64,000 bases of DNA from HXMU1420-13 sp965228545. Lineage in GTDB: Bacteria; Bacteroidota; Rhodothermia; Balneolales; Balneolaceae. The stretch lies in NCBI GenBank assembly GCA_965228545.1, contig OZ245822.1, positions 3,224,001 through 3,288,000 on the forward strand. The letters run 5' to 3'. A model generated the notes under the pieces. That model was given only the letters and a program-made list of their open reading frames with translations, was not told where the DNA came from and searched no databases. The position numbers and the translations under genes were made by a program. Numbering within the stretch: position 1 is the stretch's first letter; the number at the start of each line of letters is the position of its first letter. Positions 44,181-53,292 of this stretch are shown piece after piece.

Positions 44181-45887
44181 TTAATTCAAATTACTCTGCC
44201 GATGTATCAATTCTCGGGCACTTTCTATGGCTGTGCTTGTAATCTCGGCACCACTCATCAGGCTGGCAACTTCACGAATATGTTGCTCCTGATCTAGCGC
44301 CACAATTTCGGTAGTTGTGCGTTCGTCGTGTTCCAACTTTTGCACTTTGTAATGATGATGTGCCTGACTTGCGATTTGTGGTTGATGCGTTATTGCCAGT
44401 ATTTGACAATAAGCCGAAAGCTCGCGCATAGCCCTTCCAACTTTCTCGGAAATCTCACCACTTATACCGGTATCAATTTCATCGAATACCATTACGGGCA
44501 GACTTTGTTCTTTGGCTAAGATCGACTTTAAAGCAAGCATAACCCGGCTAATTTCCCCACCTGAAGCAATTTTAGCGAGCGGTTTTGGAGCTTCACCTTT
44601 ATTGGTTGAAATGAAAAGACGAACAAAGTCGCACCCGAGTTCGGTGCATTCTATGGTCTGATTGTCGATAGAAATCCATCCCTTGGGATTAAGAAGATAC
44701 TCGACCGATACTTCAAGTTTAGAATTCGGAATACCTAATTTCGATAATTCCATCTCTATCTTTTGTGATAAATCTTTTCCAACAGCTAACCGTTGATTAT
44801 GCAATGACTGTGCAGAAGAAGCCAGCTTCTCTGCCTGATGTTGAACTTGTTTAGTAAGCTTCTCGATTTCCAGGTCGAAATTATCGGCTACAGAAAGCTC
44901 TTGTTTTATCTCACTCAGGTATTGAACTAAACTTGGAATATCGCGCTGATATTTTTTTTGAAGTCGGTTAAGCTCGGATTGTCGCTGCCGTAGTTCTTCG
45001 AGTCGCTTTGGATTGAATTCGATATTATTTCGATAACGTTCGGCAAAATGAATGGCTTCTTGAATGCTTACCCGCGCTTGGGTGATTTCAGTCAAATAAG
45101 ATTCAAACTCCGGCTCAATACGAGTAAGATCTTCTAAATTTAATTTTAAGTGATTGAGTAATTGAATGACGTTGGCATCATCACTTTCTGCCATTTCAGA
45201 TATTGCAGCAGCTTTTTGATCGAGTATTTCGGCATTGTCGAGCAGATTCATTTCTGCTTCCATTTCCTCTTCTTCTTCTGCCGATAGCCGAGCGTTTTCT
45301 AGCTCTTGCACCTGAAATCGATACAGTTCTGTTTTCTCTTGAAGTTCATTCTCTCTTTTTTTCAAATGATTGAGTTCGATACGTAGCGTTCTTAGCAACT
45401 CATATTCCGTTTGATAGCTTTTTAATAATGGCTGAATTTCTTCAAAGCTATCAATCATCCCTCGATGATTCTCTTCTTTCAATAATAGCTGATGGTCGTG
45501 TTGTCCGTGTAAATCAACCAATAAATCACCCACCGATTTTAATATCCCGATATTTACGGGAGTGTCGTTTATAAACGCACGACTTCCGGTCTGGCGGATT
45601 TCACGTCGCAGGATCAAATATTCCTGTTCGTCTATTTCATTTTCTTTCAGCAGCCCCGAGATTTCATCACTCTCAAACATTCTGATGGTAGCTTCTGCGA
45701 TAGCCTTATCCGTCCCATGACGAATTACGTCTGTGTCAGCCCGCTCACCCAGAATCATGTTCAACGCCCCAATAATAATCGATTTACCGGCGCCCGTCTG
45801 CCCGGTTAAAATATTCAGCCCCTCTCCAAACTGAACCTCCAGCTCGTCGATTAATGCAAAGTTTTTGATGAAAAGACTCTTGATCAT
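44181..45887 (-). CDS. recN: DNA repair ATPase RecN
   Basis: SMC-like protein of double-strand break repair. 568 residues. Walker A GQTGAGKSI at about 29-37, a long central coiled coil (about 150-390), then the ABC signature GGEISRVMLALKS and Walker B PVMVFDEIDTGISG. Length and domain order are normal. The small four-helix-bundle gene lies directly upstream on the same strand. Confidence 0.97.
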   Translation of the reverse strand: MIKSLFIKNFALIDELEVQFGEGLNILTGQTGAGKSIIIGALNMILGERADTDVIRHGTDKAIAEATIRMFESDEISGLLKENEIDEQEYLILRREIRQTGSRAFINDTPVNIGILKSVGDLLVDLHGQHDHQLLLKEENHRGMIDSFEEIQPLLKSYQTEYELLRTLRIELNHLKKRENELQEKTELYRFQVQELENARLSAEEEEEMEAEMNLLDNAEILDQKAAAISEMAESDDANVIQLLNHLKLNLEDLTRIEPEFESYLTEITQARVSIQEAIHFAERYRNNIEFNPKRLEELRQRQSELNRLQKKYQRDIPSLVQYLSEIKQELSVADNFDLEIEKLTKQVQHQAEKLASSAQSLHNQRLAVGKDLSQKIEMELSKLGIPNSKLEVSVEYLLNPKGWISIDNQTIECTELGCDFVRLFISTNKGEAPKPLAKIASGGEISRVMLALKSILAKEQSLPVMVFDEIDTGISGEISEKVGRAMRELSAYCQILAITHQPQIASQAHHHYKVQKLEHDERTTTEIVALDQEQHIREVASLMSGAEITSTAIESARELIHRQSNLN

Positions 45888-45911
45888 AGTTTAACTTGTA
45901 TACTTTATTTG

Positions 45912-46342
45912 TAATGTTAAGTGTTAAATTTTAAATGATAAATTTTAATTCAAGTTTTTTTGGGCACTTTTTACTATCGAAGTTAATATTGCAATTATTT
46001 CGGTACAATCTTTCGTGTATGAGGAATAATCATCAGCAACTATTTGGCTTTTGTTTAACAATTTGATCCAATATCGTGTTTCTCGCGCTTCCTTTGATGC
46101 TATACTCATTTTGTGAATAAAATCTTTTTTAGAATATGCCGCTGTTGCTTCTTCGATATTAGCACCTATACTAGTTCCTGATCTTAATAATTGTTTGGAG
46201 ATAACAAATTCCCGATTGGCTTGTAGTAATTGGTAAAGCTTAATTATCGTAAGAGCAAATTCAAATGACTTGTCCAAAATTACGTTTTTCTGTTCCATAT
46301 CTATACCTCACTTATCATTTAACATTTAAATTTTAACATTAG
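45912..46342. repeat. 30-bp inverted repeat enclosing a four-helix-bundle gene
   Basis: The left arm (45912-45941) and the reverse complement of the right arm (46313-46342) match at 26 of 30 positions; both start TAATGTTAA and end TTAAATGATAA. The arms enclose exactly the 45945-46298 gene, so the transcript can fold into a long stem with the gene in the loop, as in 23S rRNA intervening sequences. Confidence 0.75.
45945..46298 (-). CDS. Four-helix-bundle protein (23S rRNA intervening-sequence protein family)
   Basis: 117 residues, all helical: FEFALTIIKLYQLL, LLRSGTSIGANIEEATAAYS, DFIHKMSIASKEARETRYW. The S-x-G-x-N-x-x-E motif is typical of the S23/Avd-like family encoded in 23S rRNA intervening sequences and in free-standing copies. 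Function is unknown. A 26/30 inverted repeat surrounds the gene. A second family member lies at 61843-62214. Confidence 0.9.
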   Translation of the reverse strand: MEQKNVILDKSFEFALTIIKLYQLLQANREFVISKQLLRSGTSIGANIEEATAAYSKKDFIHKMSIASKEARETRYWIKLLNKSQIVADDYSSYTKDCTEIIAILTSIVKSAQKNLN

Positions 46343-46399
46343 ATTTATAAGTAAGACTCCTTCAAAGCAAAGTCCTTACAATCTGCCTATCTTTTATGA

Positions 46400-47401
46400 A
46401 TGGAAGAACAAGAAAAGAAAACAACCATCTACGAATTTACCGTGCCTCCGGGGCAGCAGGAGATGATTCGACTGGATGTGTACATCACCAGTTTTGTTGA
46501 AAATGCGACACGGAATAAGGTACAGGAAGCTATTAAAGCCGGATACGTGACGGTAAACGGTAAAAAGGAAAAACCAAGTTATAAGCTGCTTCCAAATGAC
46601 TATATCTACATCGAGTTGCCAAAAGCGCCACCACCAGAGGCAAAAGCCGAAGAGATGGAACTAGACATCTTGCACGAAGACGATGATCTCATCATCGTAA
46701 ATAAAGCGGCAGGAATGGTAGTTCATCCGGCATATGGCAATTGGACGGGCACGCTGGTTAATGGGTTGATGCATCATGTAGATGAACTCGGAGAGGCTGA
46801 CGATGATTTACGTCCGGGAATCGTGCATCGCTTGGATAAAGATACATCCGGGTTACTTGTTGTAGCAAAAAACGATGAGTCGTTGGCAAAGCTCTCAGCG
46901 AAATTCGCCGAAAAAAATGTCGAACGTACATATTGGGCCATTGTTTGGGGGACACCACCTGAAGAAGGAACTATCGAAGGTGATATTGGTCGATCGAAAC
47001 ACGATCGAAAGTTAATGACGGTACTACAAGGCGGTCGTGGAAAACATGCCGTTACCCATTACAAAGTGCTGGAATATTTCGATTATCTAAGTTTGGTTGA
47101 AGTGAAGCTGGAAACCGGGCGTACGCATCAAATTCGAGTGCACTTTAATCATATCGGTCATAACGTATTCGGCGACACAACCTATGGTGGTACTTCTGTT
47201 CGGTACGGGCCAAATACTGGAAATCGAAAAGTGATGTTCCACAAATTGATTACAGTTCTTGGCCGGCAAGCGTTACACGCAAAAACCCTGGGATTTGAGC
47301 ATCCATCAACGGGAGAAATGGTGCGTTTTGATTCAGAATTACCCGACGATTTTCAGCTTGTACTAGACACACTGCGCGAGCATTGCAAGGGTGAATTTTA
47401 A
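46400..47401 (+). CDS. rluD: RluA-family 23S rRNA pseudouridine synthase
   Basis: 333 residues. An N-terminal S4 RNA-binding domain (TRNKVQEAIKAGYVTVNGKK) is followed by the catalytic domain with the RluA motif RPGIVHRLDKDTSGLLVVAK, where the Asp of HRLDKDTSG is the nucleophile. GRTHQIRVH is also present. S4 plus this core fits RluD (positions 1911/1915/1917), but other RluA members share this layout, so the symbol is tentative. Confidence 0.88.
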   Translation: MEEQEKKTTIYEFTVPPGQQEMIRLDVYITSFVENATRNKVQEAIKAGYVTVNGKKEKPSYKLLPNDYIYIELPKAPPPEAKAEEMELDILHEDDDLIIVNKAAGMVVHPAYGNWTGTLVNGLMHHVDELGEADDDLRPGIVHRLDKDTSGLLVVAKNDESLAKLSAKFAEKNVERTYWAIVWGTPPEEGTIEGDIGRSKHDRKLMTVLQGGRGKHAVTHYKVLEYFDYLSLVEVKLETGRTHQIRVHFNHIGHNVFGDTTYGGTSVRYGPNTGNRKVMFHKLITVLGRQALHAKTLGFEHPSTGEMVRFDSELPDDFQLVLDTLREHCKGEF

Positions 47402-47413
47402 AGCATAGCCCGT

Positions 47414-48013
47414 TTACTCTTTTGGTCCGGCGTCTCTACCTTTCGGGTGATTTGCCTTAATATTTTTTGAAGCTTTACCAGCAGTTTCTTCAATTCTTTT
47501 TTGGCGAGTTGAAGCCTGTTTCGCAGTTTTTATCCATTCCAGAATTCCACGTTTCGAAGAATCAGGAAAACGGTTGAAATAGAAAGATGCTTTTGAAGTG
47601 GTTTTAAGTGCTACTTGCAAATCCTCCGGTATGATTAACTGTTCCACATCATCTAGAAAATTCCATGCACCGTTTTCTTTGGCTATTTTTACCAAGTCTA
47701 AAACCGGTTTTTTCATCCTGCCTTCTTCAAGCAATCGCGCTACTCTTTCTTTATTAATACCCGACCAATTACTCTTAGGATTACGAGGTGAAATTCTGAG
47801 CATGGTTTTTTCCTCATCCAATGCCCGGGGCAAGCTATCCACCCAACCGTAACAAATCAGTTCATCTACAATGGAGTCGTAATCTAAATATGAGTTCGTA
47901 AATGCTTTTTTCCAGCGAACTAACCACACACTTTCCTTTTGGGGATGATTCTTCTCCAACCAGGATCGAAGTTCTTCGGCAGACTCGATGAATAACTGTT
48001 CGTGATCGGGCAT
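47414..48013 (-). CDS. YdeI-like/OmpD-associated family protein
   Basis: 199 residues. The pattern ELRSWLEKNHPQKESVWLV, then ICYGWVDSLPR and FYFNRFPDSSKRGILEWI, is typical of YdeI-family proteins; the C-terminal tail is basic. The biochemical function is not established. Convergent with rluD. Confidence 0.8.
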   Translation of the reverse strand: MPDHEQLFIESAEELRSWLEKNHPQKESVWLVRWKKAFTNSYLDYDSIVDELICYGWVDSLPRALDEEKTMLRISPRNPKSNWSGINKERVARLLEEGRMKKPVLDLVKIAKENGAWNFLDDVEQLIIPEDLQVALKTTSKASFYFNRFPDSSKRGILEWIKTAKQASTRQKRIEETAGKASKNIKANHPKGRDAGPKE

Positions 48014-48030
48014 GGTTATTTATTTAGCGA

Positions 48031-49077
48031 TTATTTTTTAACCACAATCACATCCCGTTTAATGGCTGCATCCACACGATGCTCAATATTATCATAAGGT
48101 GGATTATTCAGTACTTCCAGATCATGTTCTTCAAAAAAACGCGCCATTTTTTTGCGAGTCATTACGTGAGAATTCCATGCGAGAACGATGGTGCCACCTT
48201 TTTTCAGCACTTTTTTCCAGGCCGGGATACATTCGGTGATAAGCTCAACAGGATTCCGGGTTGGACTACCATAAATTTTACCCGCCTTATTTCCATGTTG
48301 AATACCATAAGGCAGGTCGCCAACAATCACATGAAAACGCTCTTTTTTAAAATAGTTATAAGCTTCGGCAGCAGCACCATGCACCATAGCAAGTTTACTA
48401 CGTGTTTTTTCATCCTTGAATTCAGCCTTCGAAAGTGCGTATTCAAATTCAGTGATTTCTGCAGGACTAGAATCTTGTTTTTTAAAAATCACTCGTGATG
48501 AACGAGTATGTTTAATTCGTTCTTCTTCCAGAAATTTTTTGAAGAATACCTGCCCTTCTTGCAACGCATTTCCTTCTACCTCGATACCGTAAGCATCATA
48601 TCCAAAAGTGGTTGCTTCAAACAAAGTAGTACCTTTTCCAGAAACCGGATCGAGCAATTCTAGTTTGTTATCGAATTCGAAATCAGAAGAATGCACTGCA
48701 ATATTTAGCATCATCCGAGTGAAAAGCTCGTTGGTTTTTCCTCTGTATTTAAGAAGTGTGCTAATTTTAGGATCAAGATGAAAATTTGAAGGAAGTTCGA
48801 TAGGCATTAATGCAACCGGCTCGGCTTCAAAAGATTCAATCTTAAAAAGAGCAAACACAAACGATAGCTTAGACAGGATATTCAAATCGCGTTGGGAAAG
48901 TTCACCCTTAGTTGAGAAGTGTATATAGCGTATGTTCGCAATCGTTTTAATTTCCAGAGATTCGACTTCAGCGTCAAATGATTTGCCGGCAATTTCGAGT
49001 TCGGCCAGTGCAAGTTGGTCTGCCGCATGATAGTACACCCAGTTATGCCCGGGATATTGAAGAATCAGATAATTCAT
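48031..49077 (-). CDS. Trm11/UPF0020-like RNA methyltransferase
   Basis: The ATG at 49077 (MNYLILQYPGHNWVYY) is preferred; a TTG at 49158 would add 27 residues overlapping the divergent gldC leader. 348 residues. An N-terminal THUMP-like region is followed by a Rossmann methyltransferase: motif I DPVSGKGTTLFEA and the catalytic DLPYG in VIVGDLPYGIQHGN, as in N2-guanine RNA methylases. The tRNA or rRNA target is not visible. It is divergent from gldC. Confidence 0.78.
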   Translation of the reverse strand: MNYLILQYPGHNWVYYHAADQLALAELEIAGKSFDAEVESLEIKTIANIRYIHFSTKGELSQRDLNILSKLSFVFALFKIESFEAEPVALMPIELPSNFHLDPKISTLLKYRGKTNELFTRMMLNIAVHSSDFEFDNKLELLDPVSGKGTTLFEATTFGYDAYGIEVEGNALQEGQVFFKKFLEEERIKHTRSSRVIFKKQDSSPAEITEFEYALSKAEFKDEKTRSKLAMVHGAAAEAYNYFKKERFHVIVGDLPYGIQHGNKAGKIYGSPTRNPVELITECIPAWKKVLKKGGTIVLAWNSHVMTRKKMARFFEEHDLEVLNNPPYDNIEHRVDAAIKRDVIVVKK

Positions 49078-49163
49078 GAAGTTATGTTGGATAAAATCTT
49101 TAGCGATTTGCATGCGATGATGTGTTTGAATCACCGTATCTTTGACAAAAATAAACAATCATT

Positions 49164-49496
49164 ATGCAGAAGAAAGATATTACAATTAGCGTAGAATTAG
49201 ATAACGATCATGTGCCTTCTAATATCCGCTGGCAAGCCGACGACATGACCCAAAAACATGTGGCCGATTGTCGTGCGATGTTGCTTTCATTGTGGGATGC
49301 GCGGAACAAAGACACCCTGAAACTTGATCTTTGGACGAAAGACATGACCGTGGATGAAATGAAAATCTTCTTCCATCAAACGTTAGTCACGATGGCAGAT
49401 ACCTTAGAGCGTTCCATCAACGACGAGCGTATTTCCGGCGATATGCGCGATTTCTGCGATTATTTCGCTGAAAAAATGGAGATTAAAGCGAGTTGA
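49164..49496 (+). CDS. gldC: Gliding-motility protein GldC
   Basis: 110 residues. Typical GldC sequence: DITISVELDNDHVPSNIRW, then LWTKDMTVDEMK and DFCDYFAEKM. GldC is a small soluble protein linked to gliding/T9SS machinery in Bacteroidota; its exact role is not clear. It ends in TGA. The 195-bp gap that follows is A+T-rich, contains a degenerate inverted ATTCAATATTC-type sequence at both ends, and has no gene. Confidence 0.9.
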   Translation: MQKKDITISVELDNDHVPSNIRWQADDMTQKHVADCRAMLLSLWDARNKDTLKLDLWTKDMTVDEMKIFFHQTLVTMADTLERSINDERISGDMRDFCDYFAEKMEIKAS

Positions 49497-49691
49497 TTTT
49501 TCAACATTCAATATTCAATAAGGAATAAACAATGTAGAAGTGCGTGAAGGGCAGAGTTAAGATTCAAAAACGGTTCAATAGTACCGATTAAATTCAAATA
49601 CTAGTTCGTTTAAAGCCGATGATCTTGAAAAGTGATCAGTGAATAGCTTTAAAGAAAATCTGATCCATGAATATTTCTTGTTGAATATTGT

Positions 49692-50948
49692 TTACTGAAA
49701 CAGAATACTTCCAAACGTAACCGCGCTTTCACGCTCTTTTTCATCCCATAAGTCATAGCTCAGCACCTCGCCTTTTAAACCAGAAAATGCGGATAAAAAA
49801 GTTACAAGTGGCGGGAAGCCGCAAATTCGGTATTTGTCGTAAGTTTCGCGCATGGCATAAATCAAGTGCTTAGGATTGCCCGAAGCACCCGCGTTAAGCA
49901 CTAATTGGTCGTTTGGTTGAACATTAATTAGTAATTCCTGAGCGGGTTCGGGGTCGCCAAATTTTTTGCCGAAATGAGATAAATCACCACTTATTAAAAA
50001 GAAAGCTTCGGGGTCATTGCCATACGTTTCTTCAAGAAAAGCAGCAAAGGTTTCCATTTGAGCTTGTTTGTGGGATTCATCCGAGTAAAGCAATTCATCC
50101 ATCCCGCTAATGAGGATGGGAATGATTTCGAAATCGTGCTTCCAAATGTGGTTTAAGAATAAGAGGTGAAGCTCAATACTATGCTCAACCCGGTGCGCTC
50201 GATCGCGAAAACTTACGCCAATTTTATCCCATTTTTTGGGGGATAACATCCGTCTGAAATCTTTGTTCGATTCAATACTTCCATTGGGCAGTTGAAACGT
50301 TTTTTCGGAAACGATGAATGGATAATCCTCATACAAATCTCCATACATCCCCGAATAATGCGAGGTAGCAAGAATGAATACTTTCTTCGGAGAAAGCTCC
50401 CGAATTGCTGAAAATGCTTTTACAAAAGCCGAAAGCCCAACTCGAGGATCGATATGCGGAGCAAATAGAGCACGGGCATTGGTCGGCTCAGTCTGTTCAA
50501 ATCGATCGAAAGCTTTATTTAAAAACTGAATGAGTTGACTGGGATTATTAGGAAAAGAAATGCCCGCGGTATTTGAAATATGATAGCTCGATTGTTCATA
50601 ATCGGTTTCTATTTGCTTCGATAATTGCTTGAAATTTTCTGAGTGCAGGATGCCGTTTTCATCTAAATAACGCACATAATTCAATAAGTCATTTTTCGAA
50701 ACCTCGCCATGACTAAGTGTTATCAGCTCATCGATAGAGCGGTTACCATCTAATAAAGATAAAATCGATTGCGAATCGGCCGGCAAGGTAAAATCGCTGG
50801 TGCAGTAACTTAGCGAATCGTAAAAATAGAGTAATTCCTCACCGTTCTGCTGAATGGGAATTTGTTGAATATCATAACGAACCGGTGGTATCGGCTGATC
50901 AAAAGAATTGAATAATCTCTCTTGTTTTTCCCCAGTCATCTCTAACAT
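49692..50948 (-). CDS. MEMO-like (AmmeMemoRadiSam system protein B) protein
   Basis: 418 residues. The C-terminal ~280 residues match the MEMO fold: FAPHIDPRVGLSAFVKAF, ILATSHYSGMYG, HRVEHSIELHLLFL, LISGDLSHFG and an ending AVTFGSILF. The His/Asp positions correspond to the putative metal site. An N-terminal ~120-residue helical domain (SILSLLDGNRSIDELITL, PqqD-like) is added. In other genomes it goes with an AMMECR1 protein and a radical SAM enzyme; neither is adjacent here. Confidence 0.85.
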   Translation of the reverse strand: MLEMTGEKQERLFNSFDQPIPPVRYDIQQIPIQQNGEELLYFYDSLSYCTSDFTLPADSQSILSLLDGNRSIDELITLSHGEVSKNDLLNYVRYLDENGILHSENFKQLSKQIETDYEQSSYHISNTAGISFPNNPSQLIQFLNKAFDRFEQTEPTNARALFAPHIDPRVGLSAFVKAFSAIRELSPKKVFILATSHYSGMYGDLYEDYPFIVSEKTFQLPNGSIESNKDFRRMLSPKKWDKIGVSFRDRAHRVEHSIELHLLFLNHIWKHDFEIIPILISGMDELLYSDESHKQAQMETFAAFLEETYGNDPEAFFLISGDLSHFGKKFGDPEPAQELLINVQPNDQLVLNAGASGNPKHLIYAMRETYDKYRICGFPPLVTFLSAFSGLKGEVLSYDLWDEKERESAVTFGSILFQ

Positions 50949-51010
50949 GTATGCTCAACTATGAAGTGGTTGCGATTCTTTTCATAATGAATAGCAAATA
51001 TCCTCATTTT

Positions 51011-51703
51011 TCAAGACTCTTTGGATGAGACTTCTCTCATTTTTTTGCACTCGCAGTTCCTTCCATATTCTACACACAGGGGATGATCAGGAGCCGATGA
51101 TAATCGTGCTTTGCAGGCATTTCGCCCATGATGAATAAGTAAATGAGAGAGGTCGGTCCAGTTTTCTTTCGGAAAAAGCGCCATCAAATCTCGTTCGATT
51201 TTATCTGTGTTTTTCTTTTCCCGGGTTAGCCCAAACCGATTAGAAATCCGTTTCACATGCGTATCAACCACAACCCCTTCATTGATACCAAAGGCATTGC
51301 CCAGCACAACATTTGCGGTTTTTCGGGCGGCACCACGCAGGGTAAGCAACTCATTCATCGTTTTAGGTACTTCTCCATCAAATTCTTCTACCAAAGTTTT
51401 AGAAGTTTCCTTCAACGAAAGTGCCTTGTTTCGATAGAAGCCTGTAGTCCGCACTAATTCTTCGAGTTCTTCGAGCGGAGCTTCGGCCATCAATTCCGGG
51501 GTGGGATACGTCTCGAAAAGTGCCGGGGTGACTTTATTAACCCGAACATCGGTGCATTGTGCACTTAGAATGGTCGCAATCAACAACTCGAACGCATTTC
51601 TATGATCCAACTCGCAATGCGGATTTGGATAATGCTGATACAACTCCTCCAGAATGTGGGCAGCCCGCTCTTTCTGTTGCTTACTTTTTCGTGGAATTTT
51701 CAT
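51011..51703 (-). CDS. nth: Endonuclease III-like DNA glycosylase with atypical motifs
   Basis: 230 residues of the Nth/HhH-GPD family. FELLIATILSAQCTDVRVN, the catalytic Lys in RKTANVVLG and the catalytic Asp in VVDTHVKRISNR are present. Two family features differ: the usual LPGVG of the helix-hairpin-helix reads LRGAA, and the C-terminal Fe-S cysteines have spacing C-x12-C-x6-C-x1-C instead of C-x6-C-x2-C-x5-C. The enzyme removes oxidised pyrimidines in the family; here activity and cluster may be changed. Confidence 0.85.
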   Translation of the reverse strand: MKIPRKSKQQKERAAHILEELYQHYPNPHCELDHRNAFELLIATILSAQCTDVRVNKVTPALFETYPTPELMAEAPLEELEELVRTTGFYRNKALSLKETSKTLVEEFDGEVPKTMNELLTLRGAARKTANVVLGNAFGINEGVVVDTHVKRISNRFGLTREKKNTDKIERDLMALFPKENWTDLSHLLIHHGRNACKARLSSAPDHPLCVEYGRNCECKKMREVSSKES

Positions 51704-51724
51704 GGGAAACGTATTGGGTGGCTG

Positions 51725-52204
51725 TTAGTCAGCTACATAAAGTTGAATCTCAAACACTAAATTCGAATTTGCAGGAATACCCGGGCGCTCTCGATCTCCA
51801 TAGGCATAAACTGAGGGAATATACAGAGTGATTTCGCCTCTTTCTTTTATCAGCGGGATCCCGATTTGCCATCCAGCAATCAAGTTTCTGAGTCCAAATC
51901 CTACCGGTCGCGAACTGCTGTCAAACTCCGAGCCATCCGAAAGTAGGGTTCCCGTGTAATCCACCACTACATTCCCACACAAACCGGGTTTATCTCCGTC
52001 ACCCGGGTTTGTAATAACGTAACGAATACCGGATGGATGCTCCTCGGCATTGATATTATTCTCTGCTAAGTACGAATCGATTGTGGCAATATCGGATGCA
52101 AGTTGATCGCGATCTACATTTAAGTTTGGTTCAACATCGCAATCCGAGCGATTGCAGGATATTGCAGTGGTAATTAGGAGTGATAAGATGAGTAATTTGC
52201 GCAT
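51725..52204 (-). CDS. FKBP-type peptidyl-prolyl isomerase lipoprotein
   Basis: 159 residues from ATG 52204 (MRKLLILSLLITTAISC), chosen because it gives a clean lipoprotein signal with lipobox TAISC. The FKBP domain covers ~60-159: VVDYTGTLLSDGSEFDSS, GWQIGIPLIKERGEITLYIP, YGDRERPGIPANSNLVF. It is a periplasmic or outer-membrane protein-folding helper. It ends 21 bp from the nth gene start and may be cotranscribed. Confidence 0.9.
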   Translation of the reverse strand: MRKLLILSLLITTAISCNRSDCDVEPNLNVDRDQLASDIATIDSYLAENNINAEEHPSGIRYVITNPGDGDKPGLCGNVVVDYTGTLLSDGSEFDSSSRPVGFGLRNLIAGWQIGIPLIKERGEITLYIPSVYAYGDRERPGIPANSNLVFEIQLYVAD

Positions 52205-52290
52205 ATAAGAATTAGTTCGATACAAAAATAAAACCCTGCATTAGCAAGGCTCGAAAGTGTTAAAATAAGAAAGTATTGAGGTAGCTGAAA

Positions 52291-53013
52291 TCAACTATTG
52301 TTAAAGTCGACCACATATTGCCCTGGTTCGCTGATAATAATTTGAACCCGATTATCAATAAGTGATGTGTTCATCAGGTTAGGGATTTTATAACTTACAA
52401 AAAGTTCAAGCGGGTAAGATGGATTTTCGATGGTGTATTCTAAAGTAGAATTTGTACCGGGTTGATTTGGCATGGTGCCGGATGAATGGCTGATAGTAAG
52501 ATCAGAAATTACATTCTGTACATTTTCCCCATTTCTTCGAAAACGCAGAAATATTTTTCCGGTATAATCAGAGCCTTGTCTTCGAATAGAGGTAGATACT
52601 ACACCACGTTGGTTTACAATTTTATGAGGTCGGTGATCATTTGATAATACTTCAAGTTCACCCTCGTACCAAAAACCACTCACTACTTGTTCTGCTCCAT
52701 TTTCTACGTATTCAAGTGTTCCGTATGAATACTGCTTACCTTGGCGCCAGCTACCAGTGTATTGCCGTTCAGCATGCCAAACGTAAGTTCCTTCTCCGTG
52801 TGGGTATCCTGCAACGAAATCACCTTGATAAGTGTGTAAACCGGAAGCTACGCCTTCGCCATGAGCAAGACCATTTTTGCAAAATCCCTCATAATTTTCG
52901 GCAATCGAAGCTAGTAACACCTTGCATTCTTTATTGCTTTCACTTGAATGATACACTGAGGCACACGACCATGAAACTAAACCTAGAACCATTAAAACAG
53001 TAGCTTTTCGCAT
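52291..53013 (-). CDS. MORN-repeat lipoprotein
   Basis: 240 residues from ATG 53013; an ATG at 53022 is an equal alternative. Lipobox LVSWSC, Cys at about residue 17. Three to four MORN repeats lie at about 45-115 (YQGDFVAGYPHGEGTYVW, YTGSWRQGKQYSYGTLEY). The rest is beta-rich with no known domain. Role unknown. The 270-bp gap to the pnt unit contains only a terminator. Confidence 0.8.
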   Translation of the reverse strand: MRKATVLMVLGLVSWSCASVYHSSESNKECKVLLASIAENYEGFCKNGLAHGEGVASGLHTYQGDFVAGYPHGEGTYVWHAERQYTGSWRQGKQYSYGTLEYVENGAEQVVSGFWYEGELEVLSNDHRPHKIVNQRGVVSTSIRRQGSDYTGKIFLRFRRNGENVQNVISDLTISHSSGTMPNQPGTNSTLEYTIENPSYPLELFVSYKIPNLMNTSLIDNRVQIIISEPGQYVVDFNNS

Positions 53014-53250
53014 ACTTAACACCTACATAATCTTAAAATTGCTGGATCAATTTATTCGCAACGCTACCTAACTTACTTTTAGTATGATAAATGCGCCGAA
53101 ATAATTCAATAAAATAAACTTTTTTGAATTATTAAGTTTGTAACAAATACTTGCATCATTAGTTTCGCAAACTTTAGCGTTGTCAACTTCTGAGCATTTG
53201 AAGCCTAAACTTTCGAATACCCCAAATCAGTGCAAATTCTGTAAAAAAAA

Positions 53251-53271
53251 GGCACGGTTTTTAACTGTGCC
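53251..53271 (-). terminator. Intrinsic terminator of the pnt operon
   Basis: GGCACGGTT/AACTGTGCC stem (one G-U pair), followed on the minus strand by eight T, 21 bp after the pntB stop. Confidence 0.85.
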
Positions 53272-53292
53272 TTCATAACTATAAGTAGGTTT

